DNA of 64,000 nt from Hyphomicrobium denitrificans 1NES1. Lineage in GTDB: Bacteria > Pseudomonadota > Alphaproteobacteria > Rhizobiales > Hyphomicrobiaceae. Within the stretch, counting starts at the first letter, position 1, and the number at the start of each line of letters is the position of its first letter. Positions 37,548 to 46,493 of the stretch are shown piece by piece. Location of the stretch: assembly GCF_000230975.2 (NCBI RefSeq), contig NC_021172.1, positions 2,046,001 to 2,110,000 of the forward strand. Direction: 5' to 3'. The notes beneath the pieces were generated by a model that did not search any database, was not told where the DNA came from, and worked only from the letters and a program-made list of their open reading frames with translations. The position numbers were made by a program, and so were the translations under genes.

Positions 37548-40500
37548 GCGTTTCGCGGCCCTTTATCGAGCGGCCCATCGCGACATCGCTGTTGGCGCTG
37601 GCGACAATCCTCGGCGGTATCCTCGGCTACCTTTCGCTGCCGATCTCATCGCTTCCGCAGGTCGATTTTCCAACGGTCGAGGTCACCACCGAACTTCCGG
37701 GCGCGAGCCCGGAGACGATGTCCACTCTCGTCACCGCATCGCTTGAGCGTCAGTTCGGCCAGATCCAATCGCTGTCGACAATGTCGTCGACGAGTTCGTT
37801 CGGATTGAGCCGCATTACGCTGCAGTTCAATCTTGATCGCGACATTGACGCGGCGGCGCAGGACGTGCAGGCCGCGATCAATGCCGCTGGCTCGACGCTG
37901 CCGAAGAATCTGCCCTATCCGCCTGTCTATTCGAAGGTGAACCCAGCCGATGCGCCGATCGTCACGCTTGCGCTGACATCCAATACGCTGTCGCTCAGAT
38001 CGCTCTCCGACCTCGCCGATACGTTGCTGGCCCAGCGCTTGAGCTCGGTGTCGGGCGTGGGCCATGTCTCGATTGAAGGCGGCATCAAACCGGCGGTTCG
38101 CGTCGAAGCGGACGTGCGGCGGCTGGCGAGCTATGGCCTCAGCATGGCCGATCTCAGTGCCGCGATCAGCGCCGCCAACGTCGCCGGACCGAAAGGCTCG
38201 CTCGATGGCGACAAGCAGTCCTTCACCATCGCGGCGAACGATCAGATCGCGGATGCCAAGGCCTATAATGACATCATCGTTGCCTATCGCAACAATGCGC
38301 CAGTGCGCGTGAAAGACGTCGCGAAGGTCAGCGACGGCCTGGAAAATACGCGCGTCGGTGGCTGGTACCAGGGCAAACCCGCCGTCATTGTCGATATCCA
38401 GCGGCAACCGGGCGCCAACGTCATCGAAACGGTTTCTCGCATCAAGAACGAGCTGCCGCGCGTCGAGCGCAGCATGCCTGCCGGCGTCAATTTTCAAATC
38501 GTCAGCGATCGCACCGGCACGATCCGCGCATCCGTCCACGACGTCCAGTTCACGCTCGTTTTAAGTGTCGGGCTTGTCGTGATGGTCGTGCTGCTATTTC
38601 TGCGTTCGCTCCGGGCCACGATTATTGCCGGTGTCGCGCTTCCCGTATCTCTCATCGCCACGTTCGGCGTCATGTACTTCTGCGGTTTCAGCGTCGACAA
38701 CCTATCGCTGATGGCTTTGACGATCGGAACCGGCTTCGTCGTCGACGACGCGATCGTGATGATCGAGAACGTCGTGCGCCATCTCGAAAAAGGCGAGAAG
38801 CCGATGAAGGCCGCGCTCGATGGCGCGCGCGAAATCGGCTTCACGGTCATCTCCCTGACGCTATCGCTGATCGCGGTGTTCATTCCGCTGTTGTTCATGA
38901 CGGGACTCGTCGGACGCATGTTCCGCGAGTTTGCGCTGACGCTTACGATCGCGGTGGTCGTCTCAGCGGTCGTATCGCTGACGCTGACGCCGATGATGTG
39001 CTCGCGGCTTCTCAAGGGCGGCAGTCATGACGAAGGCGGTACCCGGCTCGGCCACCTGTTCGCCGGCTTCATGGATCGCGTGATCCAAGGCTACAAGCGC
39101 TCGCTGGAATTCGTGCTGCGTCATCAGACGGCAACGCTTTTCGTGGCGTTGCTGACGGTCGTCATCACGATCTGGCTCTACGTCATCATGCCGAAGGGCT
39201 TCCTTCCGGACCAGGACACCGGCGCGATTACGGCCGTTGTCGAGGGCGGACCGCAAATTTCGTTTACGGAAATGTCACGGTTGCAAAACGACGTTGCCAA
39301 GATTGTTGCCCACGACCCGGATGTGTCGGGCGTCGCCTCGATCGTCGGCATCGGACAGCTCAACGCGACGCAGAATGTCGGCAATCTCAAGATTCTCCTG
39401 AAGCTGCGCAGCGAACGCCAATCCAATGTCACGCAGGTAATCCAGCGCCTCAAGCATGAGGTGCGTTCCGTCGCCGGCACGACTGTTCATTTCCAACCCG
39501 TGCAGGACGTGCAGATTTCCACTCAGAGCAGCCGCGCGCGCTATCAGTATACGCTTGTGAGCACGGATGCCGCCGAGGTCTCGGAATGGTCGAAGCGGCT
39601 GGCGGAGGCGCTCAAGACGTCACCTTATTTGCGCGACGTGTCGTCAGAAGAGGTCGACGGCGGCCTGATTGCTAAAATCACGGTCGATCGCGTTCTCGCC
39701 GGCCGGTTCGGCGTTACGATGGCGGCTATCAACGACGCCTTGAGCAATGCCTTCGGGCAGCGCCAAGTCTCGACCATCTACGAACAGGCGAACCAGTATC
39801 GCGTGGTGCTCGAGGCGGCGCCCGAATATCGCAGCGACCCGTCGCGACTGAACCGTCTGTATGTTCCCTCGAGAACGACCGGAACGCAGGTTCTGCTGAC
39901 CTCGGTTGCCTCGATGACCTACGAGACCGCGCCGCTCGCCATCAGTCACCAGGACCAATTCCCCGCGACCACGCTCAGCTTCAATCTTGGTCCGAACGCT
40001 TCCCTCAGCGACGCCTTACGGGCCATCGATACCGCCAAGAAGGAGATCAACCTTCCGGCGACCGTCAATGGCACGTTTTACGGCGACGCCGCGGAATTTT
40101 CGAAATCTCTGCAGGGCCAGCCCTGGCTCATTCTCGCGGCGATCGTCACGATCTACATCGTGCTCGGCGTACTCTACGAGAGCCTGATCCATCCGTTCAC
40201 GATTTTGACGACGCTACCGTCGGCGGGCATCGGTGCGGCGCTGGCACTCGAGCTGACGGGGAACGACCTGTCGTTTGTTGCGCTGATCGGCATCATTCTC
40301 TTGATGGGTATCGTCAAGAAGAACGCTATCATGATGATCGACTTCGCGCTTGATGCGGAACGCGCGCGCGGCCTGTCTCCCGAAGCGTCGATCATGGAAG
40401 CCGCGCTTTTGCGTTTCCGTCCGATCATGATGACGACACTTGCCGCGCTTCTCGGTGCACTACCCTTGGCAGTCGAAAGCGGCACGGGCTCGGAGCTCAG

Positions 40501-40711
40501 GAACCCGCTCGGCATCACGATCGTCGGCGGGCTTCTGTTGAGCCAGCTTCTCACCCTCTACACGACACCCGTCATCTACCTGACGATGGAGCGGCTCCGC
40601 GCGCGCCTCACAGGCAAACGGGCCGACCGGATACCGCAACCTGCTCCGGCGGCCGACAATGCCGACGCTGAGCAAGAGCCGCGCCGTGGCTTCGAAGAAG
40701 CGGCCGAGTAA
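37544..40711 (+). CDS. RND efflux permease, first pump (MdtB-like)
   Basis: 1055 residues, full length for an RND inner-membrane pump. It starts VSRPFIERPIATSLLALATILGG, has the porter-domain repeats, and the proton-relay Asp pair in FVVDDAIVMIENV near residue 402 (helix 4), followed by LSLIAVFIPLLFMTG. The C-terminal half repeats the fold with VLGVLYESLIHPFTILTTLPSAG and GIVKKNAIMMIDFAL. MdtB/MdtC-type pumps act as heterotrimers; two adjacent homologous pump genes here fit that. Substrates cannot be read, but in relatives include bile salts, novobiocin and metal or flavonoid-related stresses. Confidence 0.94.
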   Translation: MSVSRPFIERPIATSLLALATILGGILGYLSLPISSLPQVDFPTVEVTTELPGASPETMSTLVTASLERQFGQIQSLSTMSSTSSFGLSRITLQFNLDRDIDAAAQDVQAAINAAGSTLPKNLPYPPVYSKVNPADAPIVTLALTSNTLSLRSLSDLADTLLAQRLSSVSGVGHVSIEGGIKPAVRVEADVRRLASYGLSMADLSAAISAANVAGPKGSLDGDKQSFTIAANDQIADAKAYNDIIVAYRNNAPVRVKDVAKVSDGLENTRVGGWYQGKPAVIVDIQRQPGANVIETVSRIKNELPRVERSMPAGVNFQIVSDRTGTIRASVHDVQFTLVLSVGLVVMVVLLFLRSLRATIIAGVALPVSLIATFGVMYFCGFSVDNLSLMALTIGTGFVVDDAIVMIENVVRHLEKGEKPMKAALDGAREIGFTVISLTLSLIAVFIPLLFMTGLVGRMFREFALTLTIAVVVSAVVSLTLTPMMCSRLLKGGSHDEGGTRLGHLFAGFMDRVIQGYKRSLEFVLRHQTATLFVALLTVVITIWLYVIMPKGFLPDQDTGAITAVVEGGPQISFTEMSRLQNDVAKIVAHDPDVSGVASIVGIGQLNATQNVGNLKILLKLRSERQSNVTQVIQRLKHEVRSVAGTTVHFQPVQDVQISTQSSRARYQYTLVSTDAAEVSEWSKRLAEALKTSPYLRDVSSEEVDGGLIAKITVDRVLAGRFGVTMAAINDALSNAFGQRQVSTIYEQANQYRVVLEAAPEYRSDPSRLNRLYVPSRTTGTQVLLTSVASMTYETAPLAISHQDQFPATTLSFNLGPNASLSDALRAIDTAKKEINLPATVNGTFYGDAAEFSKSLQGQPWLILAAIVTIYIVLGVLYESLIHPFTILTTLPSAGIGAALALELTGNDLSFVALIGIILLMGIVKKNAIMMIDFALDAERARGLSPEASIMEAALLRFRPIMMTTLAALLGALPLAVESGTGSELRNPLGITIVGGLLLSQLLTLYTTPVIYLTMERLRARLTGKRADRIPQPAPAADNADAEQEPRRGFEEAAE

Positions 40712-40715
40712 TGCC

Positions 40716-43700
40716 ATGAACGTCTCGCGCATCTTTATCGAACGGCCGATCGGGACAGCGCTTCTCGCTGTCGGCGTCTTCCTCGCGGGCGCCATGGCAT
40801 ACGTCTTTCTGCCGGTCGCCAGCATGCCGTCGATGGAATTCCCAACGATCCGGGTCAACGTCACGCGACCCGGCGCCGATCCCGCGACGATGGCCGCGAG
40901 CGTCGCGGCGCCGCTCGAGCGACGGCTGGGTGAAATTGCCGGCGTCACCGAAATGACATCGAGGAGCTCGCTCGGCACGACCGCCATCACGATGCAGTTC
41001 GAACTATCCCGCAGCGCGGACGGCGCGGGCCGCGACGTGCAGGCGGCGCTGAACGCCGCGACCGCCGATCTTCCGGGCGACCTGCCACAAGTGCCGACAT
41101 TCAGGAAATACAATCCGTCGGGCGCACCGATCCTGATCCTGGCGCTGACGTCCGACACGATGCCGACGAGCGGCATCTATGACACCGCCGATACCATCAT
41201 CGGCCAGCGCATTTCACAGGTCGACGGGGTGGCGGATGTTTCGGTCAGCGGCGCCGATCAGCCGGCGACTCGCATCCAGGTCGATCCGGCATTGACGGCC
41301 GCGATGGGCGTCAGCTTCGAACAGGTCCGCCAAGCCGTCGAAGCGGCGAACGATCTTTCTCCCATCGGCTCGATCGACGGCGGTTCGCAAAGCATCATCC
41401 TCGCGAGCAATCCGCAGATTCTCGATCCGGACGAATATAAAAACATTGTCGTCAAGAATAAGCCGAACGGCGATGTCGTGCGTGTGGGCGATGTGGCCAA
41501 AGTCATGCTTGCTACGCGCAACCGGCTGTCTTCCGCACGATTCAATAACAAGCCCGCCGTTCTCCTGATCATCACCAAGACGCCGGAAGCCAACGTCATC
41601 GACACGGTCGATCGTGTCAAAGCTTTGTTGCCTCAGCTCAAGCAATGGATTCCGGCAGGTGTCAATATTTCGGTCTTATCGGATCGCACCGGAACTATTC
41701 GCGCGTCCGTGCACGATATGCAGCTGACGCTCGGCATTACGATCCTGCTCGTGATGTCTGTCGTCTTTGTTTTTCTGAGGCGCTCGACGCCGACGATTGC
41801 GGCAGGCATTACCGTACCGCTGTCGCTTGCCGGCACGTGCGCTGCGATGTGGGCAGCCGGATATTCGATCAACAATCTGACACTGATGGCGTTCGCAGTC
41901 GCAGTCGGCTTCGTCGTCGACGACGCCATCGTCATGATCGAAAACGTCTATCGTAACATGGAGCGCGGAATGACGCCGATGCAGGCCGCGCTCGAAGGGG
42001 CGCGCCAGATCGGCTTCACGGTCATCTCGATTTCGGTATCTCTGATTGCGGCGTTCATTCCGGTGCTGTTCATGACGGGTATCGCCGGGCGGTTGCTGCA
42101 TGAGTTCGCGATGACGCTGACGTTTTCGATCGTCATTTCGGCTATCGTGTCATTGACGGCCACGCCGATGATCTGCGCGCATTTCATCAAAAGCGGCGCG
42201 GAGCACCGTAAATATCTCGCCGACCGGCTGTTTGAAGGCGCCCTTGGGCTGATCGTCCGCACCTATGCGTTCACGCTCAGGATTGCGCTCCGCCATCAGG
42301 CGATCATGCTGACCGTGTTCGTCGCGACCATCGCGCTGACGATCCATTTCTATCAGGTTCTGCCCAAGGGCTATCTGCCCGATGACGACACGGGTCTCAT
42401 CATCGGCGCGACCGAAGCCAATGCCGACACCTCCTTCGAGAACATGAGCAAGCTCCAGGATCGTGCGTTGAAAATCGTTCTCGCCGATCCGGCGGTCCAG
42501 AGCGTCGGCTCATCGATGGGCAGCAGCGGATTCAACCCCACGCTCAATCAGGGCCGCATGTACATCGGCCTCAAACCTCTCGCCGAACGTGACAATGTCT
42601 CGACGGCCGAGGTGATCGACCGGCTCCGCAAGCCACTCGGCAAGATTGTCGGATTGGCGACGCGCCTGATGCCGTCACGAGATATCCGTACCGGCGCACG
42701 CCAAGGAAAAGCCGACTATCAGTACACGCTTTGGTCCTATGACGATAAGCTTTACGATTGGGTCGCCAAAGCAGTCGCAGCCGTGCGCACGGTGCCGGGC
42801 GTCGTCGACGTCAGCTCCGATCGCGAACAAGGTGGCCTTCAGCTCAATGCCGTCATTAATCGCGACACGGCCTCGAAGCTCGACGTCTCGATCGCCGACA
42901 TCGATACGGCGCTCGCAAACGCCTTCTCGCAGCGCCAGTTTTCGACGATCTACGGCGACCGCAACCAGTATAAGGTCATCATCGAGGTCGATCCAAAGCT
43001 CCAACGCGATCCGCGCGACCTCGACCGCATCTACGTGCCGAGCGCCAACGGCACCCTCGTTCCGCTTTCAAGTCTCGTGAAGCTCGAACGGGATATCGCG
43101 CCGCTCGTCATCAATCACCAAGGCCCGTTCCCGTCCGTTACGATCAACTACAGCCTACGGCCCGGCGTCAGCATGGACACGAGCCTGCGCGGTATCGAGA
43201 AAGCTCTTGGCGAATTGCACATGCCCGAGACGATCCGGGGCGAGCCTGCGGGTGACGCCAAGGCTTTCGCGGAGCAGGCCCGCATGCAAACCCTGCTGAT
43301 CGTCGCCGCCCTCGTCGCCATCTACATCGTGCTCGGCGTGCTCTACGAAAGCCTTGCGCATCCGCTGACCATCATTTCCACTCTGCCATCAGCAGGGCTT
43401 GGCGCTCTGCTCGCGCTGCAGACGGCAAACATGGATCTCTCGGTGATCGCCCTGATCGGCGTCATCTTGCTCATCGGCATCGTCAAGAAAAACGGCATCA
43501 TGCTCGTCGATTTCGCGCTCAGCGCTGAGCGCGAACGTGGATTGTCGTCGCAGGAGTCGATCTATGAAGCCTGCCTGCAACGCTTCAGGCCGATCCTGAT
43601 GACGACGCTCGCCGCGCTGCTCGGCGCGGTTCCGCTGGCCGTCGCCATCGGCCCAGGTTCCGATATCCGCCGTCCTCTCGGCATCACGATCATCGGCGGT

Positions 43701-43823
43701 CTTGTCGTATCGCAGGCGCTGACGCTCTACACGACGCCGGTCATCTATCTGTTGCTCGAAAAGCTGAAGATCAGGGTGTCCCGCTGGCGTGGGAAGGACA
43801 GCAGCTCGCCCGTTTCGGCCTGA
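40716..43823 (+). CDS. RND efflux permease, second pump (MdtC-like)
   Basis: 1035 residues from ATG 40716, four bases after the stop of the first pump; an in-frame ATG at 40659 would overlap that gene. The family start VSRIFIERPIGTALLAVG and the helix-4 proton-relay FVVDDAIVMIENVYRN near residue 400 are present, as are YIVLGVLYESLAHPLTIISTLPSAG and GIVKKNGIMLVDFAL. It shares clear similarity with the previous gene and probably forms a mixed trimer with it. The operon ends with a possible hairpin at 43825-43844. Confidence 0.94.
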   Translation: MNVSRIFIERPIGTALLAVGVFLAGAMAYVFLPVASMPSMEFPTIRVNVTRPGADPATMAASVAAPLERRLGEIAGVTEMTSRSSLGTTAITMQFELSRSADGAGRDVQAALNAATADLPGDLPQVPTFRKYNPSGAPILILALTSDTMPTSGIYDTADTIIGQRISQVDGVADVSVSGADQPATRIQVDPALTAAMGVSFEQVRQAVEAANDLSPIGSIDGGSQSIILASNPQILDPDEYKNIVVKNKPNGDVVRVGDVAKVMLATRNRLSSARFNNKPAVLLIITKTPEANVIDTVDRVKALLPQLKQWIPAGVNISVLSDRTGTIRASVHDMQLTLGITILLVMSVVFVFLRRSTPTIAAGITVPLSLAGTCAAMWAAGYSINNLTLMAFAVAVGFVVDDAIVMIENVYRNMERGMTPMQAALEGARQIGFTVISISVSLIAAFIPVLFMTGIAGRLLHEFAMTLTFSIVISAIVSLTATPMICAHFIKSGAEHRKYLADRLFEGALGLIVRTYAFTLRIALRHQAIMLTVFVATIALTIHFYQVLPKGYLPDDDTGLIIGATEANADTSFENMSKLQDRALKIVLADPAVQSVGSSMGSSGFNPTLNQGRMYIGLKPLAERDNVSTAEVIDRLRKPLGKIVGLATRLMPSRDIRTGARQGKADYQYTLWSYDDKLYDWVAKAVAAVRTVPGVVDVSSDREQGGLQLNAVINRDTASKLDVSIADIDTALANAFSQRQFSTIYGDRNQYKVIIEVDPKLQRDPRDLDRIYVPSANGTLVPLSSLVKLERDIAPLVINHQGPFPSVTINYSLRPGVSMDTSLRGIEKALGELHMPETIRGEPAGDAKAFAEQARMQTLLIVAALVAIYIVLGVLYESLAHPLTIISTLPSAGLGALLALQTANMDLSVIALIGVILLIGIVKKNGIMLVDFALSAERERGLSSQESIYEACLQRFRPILMTTLAALLGAVPLAVAIGPGSDIRRPLGITIIGGLVVSQALTLYTTPVIYLLLEKLKIRVSRWRGKDSSSPVSA

Positions 43824-43824
43824 G

Positions 43825-43844
43825 CCGGCCGTGGATGAGGCCGG
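43825..43844 (+). terminator. Short hairpin after the RND operon
   Basis: CCGGCC at 43825-43830 pairs with GGCCGG at 43839-43844 across an eight-base loop, directly after the stop. It is followed by a mixed T-containing stretch rather than a run of T, so it is only a weak terminator candidate. Confidence 0.3.
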
Positions 43845-44028
43845 TCGTCATTGTCGTTCTCGGCCGCGCTTAGCGTACCGCACCGAATTTGCGTCGATCG
43901 AAAAAGGCGAGTGGCTCGCGGCGTAAAATTACTTTGCAATGGCCCTCGCGGAGCGCAAAAATTTCCGCGGTGGTGGGCTGGATGCGTCCTGGATATCCGC
44001 CGTGGCGTTGTTCTCGCCAAGGAGCCGC

Positions 44029-44667
44029 ATGTCCCTTTTTTCGCACCACGACCTTCATCAGTTCATTGCCGACTACGGCTATTGGGCGATCGCGCTGTTC
44101 GTCGGCCTCGAAAGCATGGGCATTCCGTTGCCCGGCGAGACGATCCTGATCATTGGGGCGGGCTACGCCGGTAGCCATGGCGGCAGCCTGGCATTAGTGA
44201 CCTTGAGCGCCGCGCTCGGCGCCATCATCGGCGACAACCTGGGCTATGTCGTCAGCCGCCAGCTCGGCACGAGATTTCTGCAGCGTTACGGATCGAAAAT
44301 CGGCGTGACTCCGGCGCGCATCAAGCTCGGCCAGTATCTTTTCATGCGCTACGGCGGCAAGGTTGTCTTCGTCGGCCGTTTCATTGCGGTGCTGCGTTTC
44401 CTGGCAGCCTTTCTTGCTGGCACCAACCGCATGCTATGGCCCCGGTTCCTCGTTGCGAATGCCGCAGGCGCCATCGTCTGGGCGACGGTGGTTGCCGTTG
44501 CCGCCTATTCGCTTGGCCGAGGAATTCATGCGATACGAGGGCCGGTCGGATTGATCACTTTTGCCCTTGCCGTTGCGGCGCTTGTCGCAATCTTTCTTTA
44601 TCTGCGCCGGAACGAAGCTGCGATGCAGGCAGCGGCAGAGAAAGCCCTGCCCGGTCCTGTTGTCTGA
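44029..44667 (+). CDS. DedA family membrane protein
   Basis: 212 residues from ATG 44029, with a perfect AAGGAG seven bases upstream; an earlier in-frame ATG at 43939 lacks a site. The DedA/SNARE-associated core is clear: IALFVGLESMGIPLPGETILIIGAGYAG, GAIIGDNLGYVVSRQLG, and FVGRFIAVLRFLAAFLAGTNRM. Several membrane helices span the protein. DedA proteins are implicated in lipid-carrier flipping and proton-motive-force balance. No close partner is visible. Confidence 0.93.
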   Translation: MSLFSHHDLHQFIADYGYWAIALFVGLESMGIPLPGETILIIGAGYAGSHGGSLALVTLSAALGAIIGDNLGYVVSRQLGTRFLQRYGSKIGVTPARIKLGQYLFMRYGGKVVFVGRFIAVLRFLAAFLAGTNRMLWPRFLVANAAGAIVWATVVAVAAYSLGRGIHAIRGPVGLITFALAVAALVAIFLYLRRNEAAMQAAAEKALPGPVV

Positions 44668-44710
44668 GTGCTTAAATCTTGGATTTCGTTCGTCCTCACT
44701 GCTGGCAGCG

Positions 44711-44962
44711 TCAGCGGACGAGGTTCGGGTTTCTCACCGTCGGATTGCGGAAGAACGGATTATAGTCCTTCTTGATGGGCTTGGGGTACATCGACGTCGT
44801 CGACGTTGTCGTCGGCACACCCGGGCCTTGCGGCGCGCTTAGGCTCGGCGGGTTTCTGATAATTGTCGGATTGGGAGGCGCGACGGGACGGCGCCGCACC
44901 GTCTGGGCATGCGCCGAAAGCGCGAAGGCCAGTATCGCCGCAATGGCAAGAATCGCTTTCAT
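44711..44962 (-). CDS. Small secreted Pro-rich protein
   Basis: 83 residues from ATG 44962, directly after a GGGGGG-rich ribosome site. A clean signal peptide (KAILAIAAILAFALSAHAQ, cleavage after AHA) is followed by a short Pro/Arg-rich mature chain with PPNPTIIRNP, TTTSTTS and a repeated NP-xx-RNP ending (FRNPTVRNPNLVR). No known domain. It probably stays in the periplasm or associates with the envelope. It is convergent with the DedA gene. Confidence 0.72.
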   Translation of the reverse strand: MKAILAIAAILAFALSAHAQTVRRRPVAPPNPTIIRNPPSLSAPQGPGVPTTTSTTSMYPKPIKKDYNPFFRNPTVRNPNLVR

Positions 44963-45129
44963 CACCCCCCGGCCCCCAAAAAGAATCGCGGCTTCCCCTG
45001 CCAACGCTAGCAGCGGATATATAGTCTTGAAATCCGTTACCGCCAAATCCGGCGCTTCATCAACACAAACCGGCGGGCCGCATCACTTCCGTCGGTAAAA
45101 TTGCCTATTTGCATGTCGGGAGCCAATCG

Positions 45130-45630
45130 ATGCCGATCACGCGCCTCACCAAGGTGGTTATGTGTTTTGCCCTCGGGCTCTTCTGTTTGCTGGTCGCGTT
45201 CGACAACGTCTTCGACTACGGAACGAACTATACGTTCGTACAGCATGTGCTCAGCATGGACACCACCTTCCCGGAGAACGGTCTCAAATATCGCGCGATC
45301 ACGAACCCGCTTGCGTGGCAGGCGGCTTATGCCGCTATCATCGCGGCTGAAGGTTTTGCGGGTCTTCTGTTCGTGGCAGGCGGCATCAGGCTTTTACGCT
45401 GGCGAAATGCTTCAGCCGCCGACTTCAATCGCGAAAAAGGCTACGCAGTCGCGGGCGGCGCGCTTGCCTTTCTGATCTGGTTCTTCGGATTCACGGTCGT
45501 TGGCGGCGAATGGTTCGCCATGTGGGAATCGAAAGTCTGGAATGGACAGGAAGCGGCGTTCCGCTTCTACATAACCGCGCTCGCCGTTTTGATCTTTCTC
45601 AATCAGCCCGATAGCGAAATTCCAGACTGA
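45130..45630 (+). CDS. DUF2165 family membrane protein
   Basis: 166 residues from ATG 45130 (GGGAG upstream). Four membrane helices are seen: RLTKVVMCFALGLFCLLVAF, AYAAIIAAEGFAGLLFVAGG, AVAGGALAFLIWFFGFTVVGG and a C-terminal AALAVLIFL. The region TFVQHVLSMDTTFP matches the DUF2165 signature. Function unknown. It stands alone between two minus-strand small genes. Confidence 0.88.
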   Translation: MPITRLTKVVMCFALGLFCLLVAFDNVFDYGTNYTFVQHVLSMDTTFPENGLKYRAITNPLAWQAAYAAIIAAEGFAGLLFVAGGIRLLRWRNASAADFNREKGYAVAGGALAFLIWFFGFTVVGGEWFAMWESKVWNGQEAAFRFYITALAVLIFLNQPDSEIPD

Positions 45631-45689
45631 TCCTCCGTTGGAACTCGGTGCCATGCAGCTATCAGGCTCGGCGCCTCCGCCGTCGCCCA

Positions 45690-45950
45690 TCAAGGCGACG
45701 ATGACGTTTCGGATGTTTCCGACGTTCCAGACTTCTCAATGCCTGCATCCGGTGCGAGGCTTGGCACGACGCCGTCCTCCGCTTCGGTTTGCGTCACCGT
45801 CCCATACTTTTCAGAGTGGCTCGGCTGGTTGCCGAAGTCATAACCCATTGCCAACAGTGCCAGAATAGCCGCGGCTGCCGCAGCCAGCGGCAGGCGCCGC
45901 CATTCGTTATTGGGGCCTGTAATCCGCGGGTCGCCATCACGCATCATCAT
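45690..45950 (-). CDS. Small single-helix membrane protein, unknown
   Basis: 86 residues from ATG 45950 (three Met in a row allow starts at 45947 or 45944). One hydrophobic segment RLPLAAAAAAILALLAMGYDF (residues 19-39) is followed by an acidic and Ser/Thr-rich tail ending TSETSETSSSP. No family recognised. It is convergent with the DUF2165 gene and its start faces the long region before narK. Confidence 0.55.
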   Translation of the reverse strand: MMMRDGDPRITGPNNEWRRLPLAAAAAAILALLAMGYDFGNQPSHSEKYGTVTQTEAEDGVVPSLAPDAGIEKSGTSETSETSSSP

Positions 45951-46493
45951 TGGATGCCCTCCACGAACATTGATTCCGATTAACGGAACAACGGGAGGTT
46001 TGGTTCCATCACGGCCTGACGGCGAGAACGTCTACGGCTCGATTCATCTTCGAGCCCAACCTCATCCGACGGCGTCTCCACTTTAAGTTAGCGACTGCTG
46101 CGAAGCGTCGCGCCCCCCCATTTCCTTGCGAGCCGGAGCTCCGCAGCAAGCGCCGATTTCGACTCACATCTCGACGATGACGCGTGCATGCCAGGCGATG
46201 CCGAATGCGTTCTCGCTTCCCTTCCCATTCGTTCGATTGCGCTTGATTTCATGTTGATAGCGGCATGTTTTCAATCGAGGAGCTGCGCGACTTCTATGAC
46301 GCATCCATCGTGCTGAAAAAATGCGCATGACCTAGCTTTCTGCAAGCGCAGGCCTATACTTTCTCATACCCCCGCAAACGTTTTCCTAGTAATTTCATCA
46401 AGCCGTCTTTTGTCTAAGATCAAGACCAAATATAACGTATCACGATAGATCGAAAACGATAGCGCGAGTGAGCCAATCGATTGGTGATCGTCA
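45951..46493. other. Long region upstream of narK
   Basis: About 540 bases with no gene that I can support. It becomes AT-rich close to narK and carries an FNR-like box at 46410-46423, and an AT-rich TATAACGTAT just after it. Confidence 0.4.
46410..46423. promoter_or_regulatory. FNR/NNR-like box upstream of narK
   Basis: TTGTC-TAAG-ATCAA matches the FNR family consensus TTGAT-N4-ATCAA at eight of ten arm positions, with a perfect right arm. The centre is about 77 bases before the narK start, leaving room for an activated promoter with a leader. Oxygen-limited induction of nitrate respiration by an FNR-type regulator is the expected logic. No regulator is encoded in the window. Confidence 0.5.
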
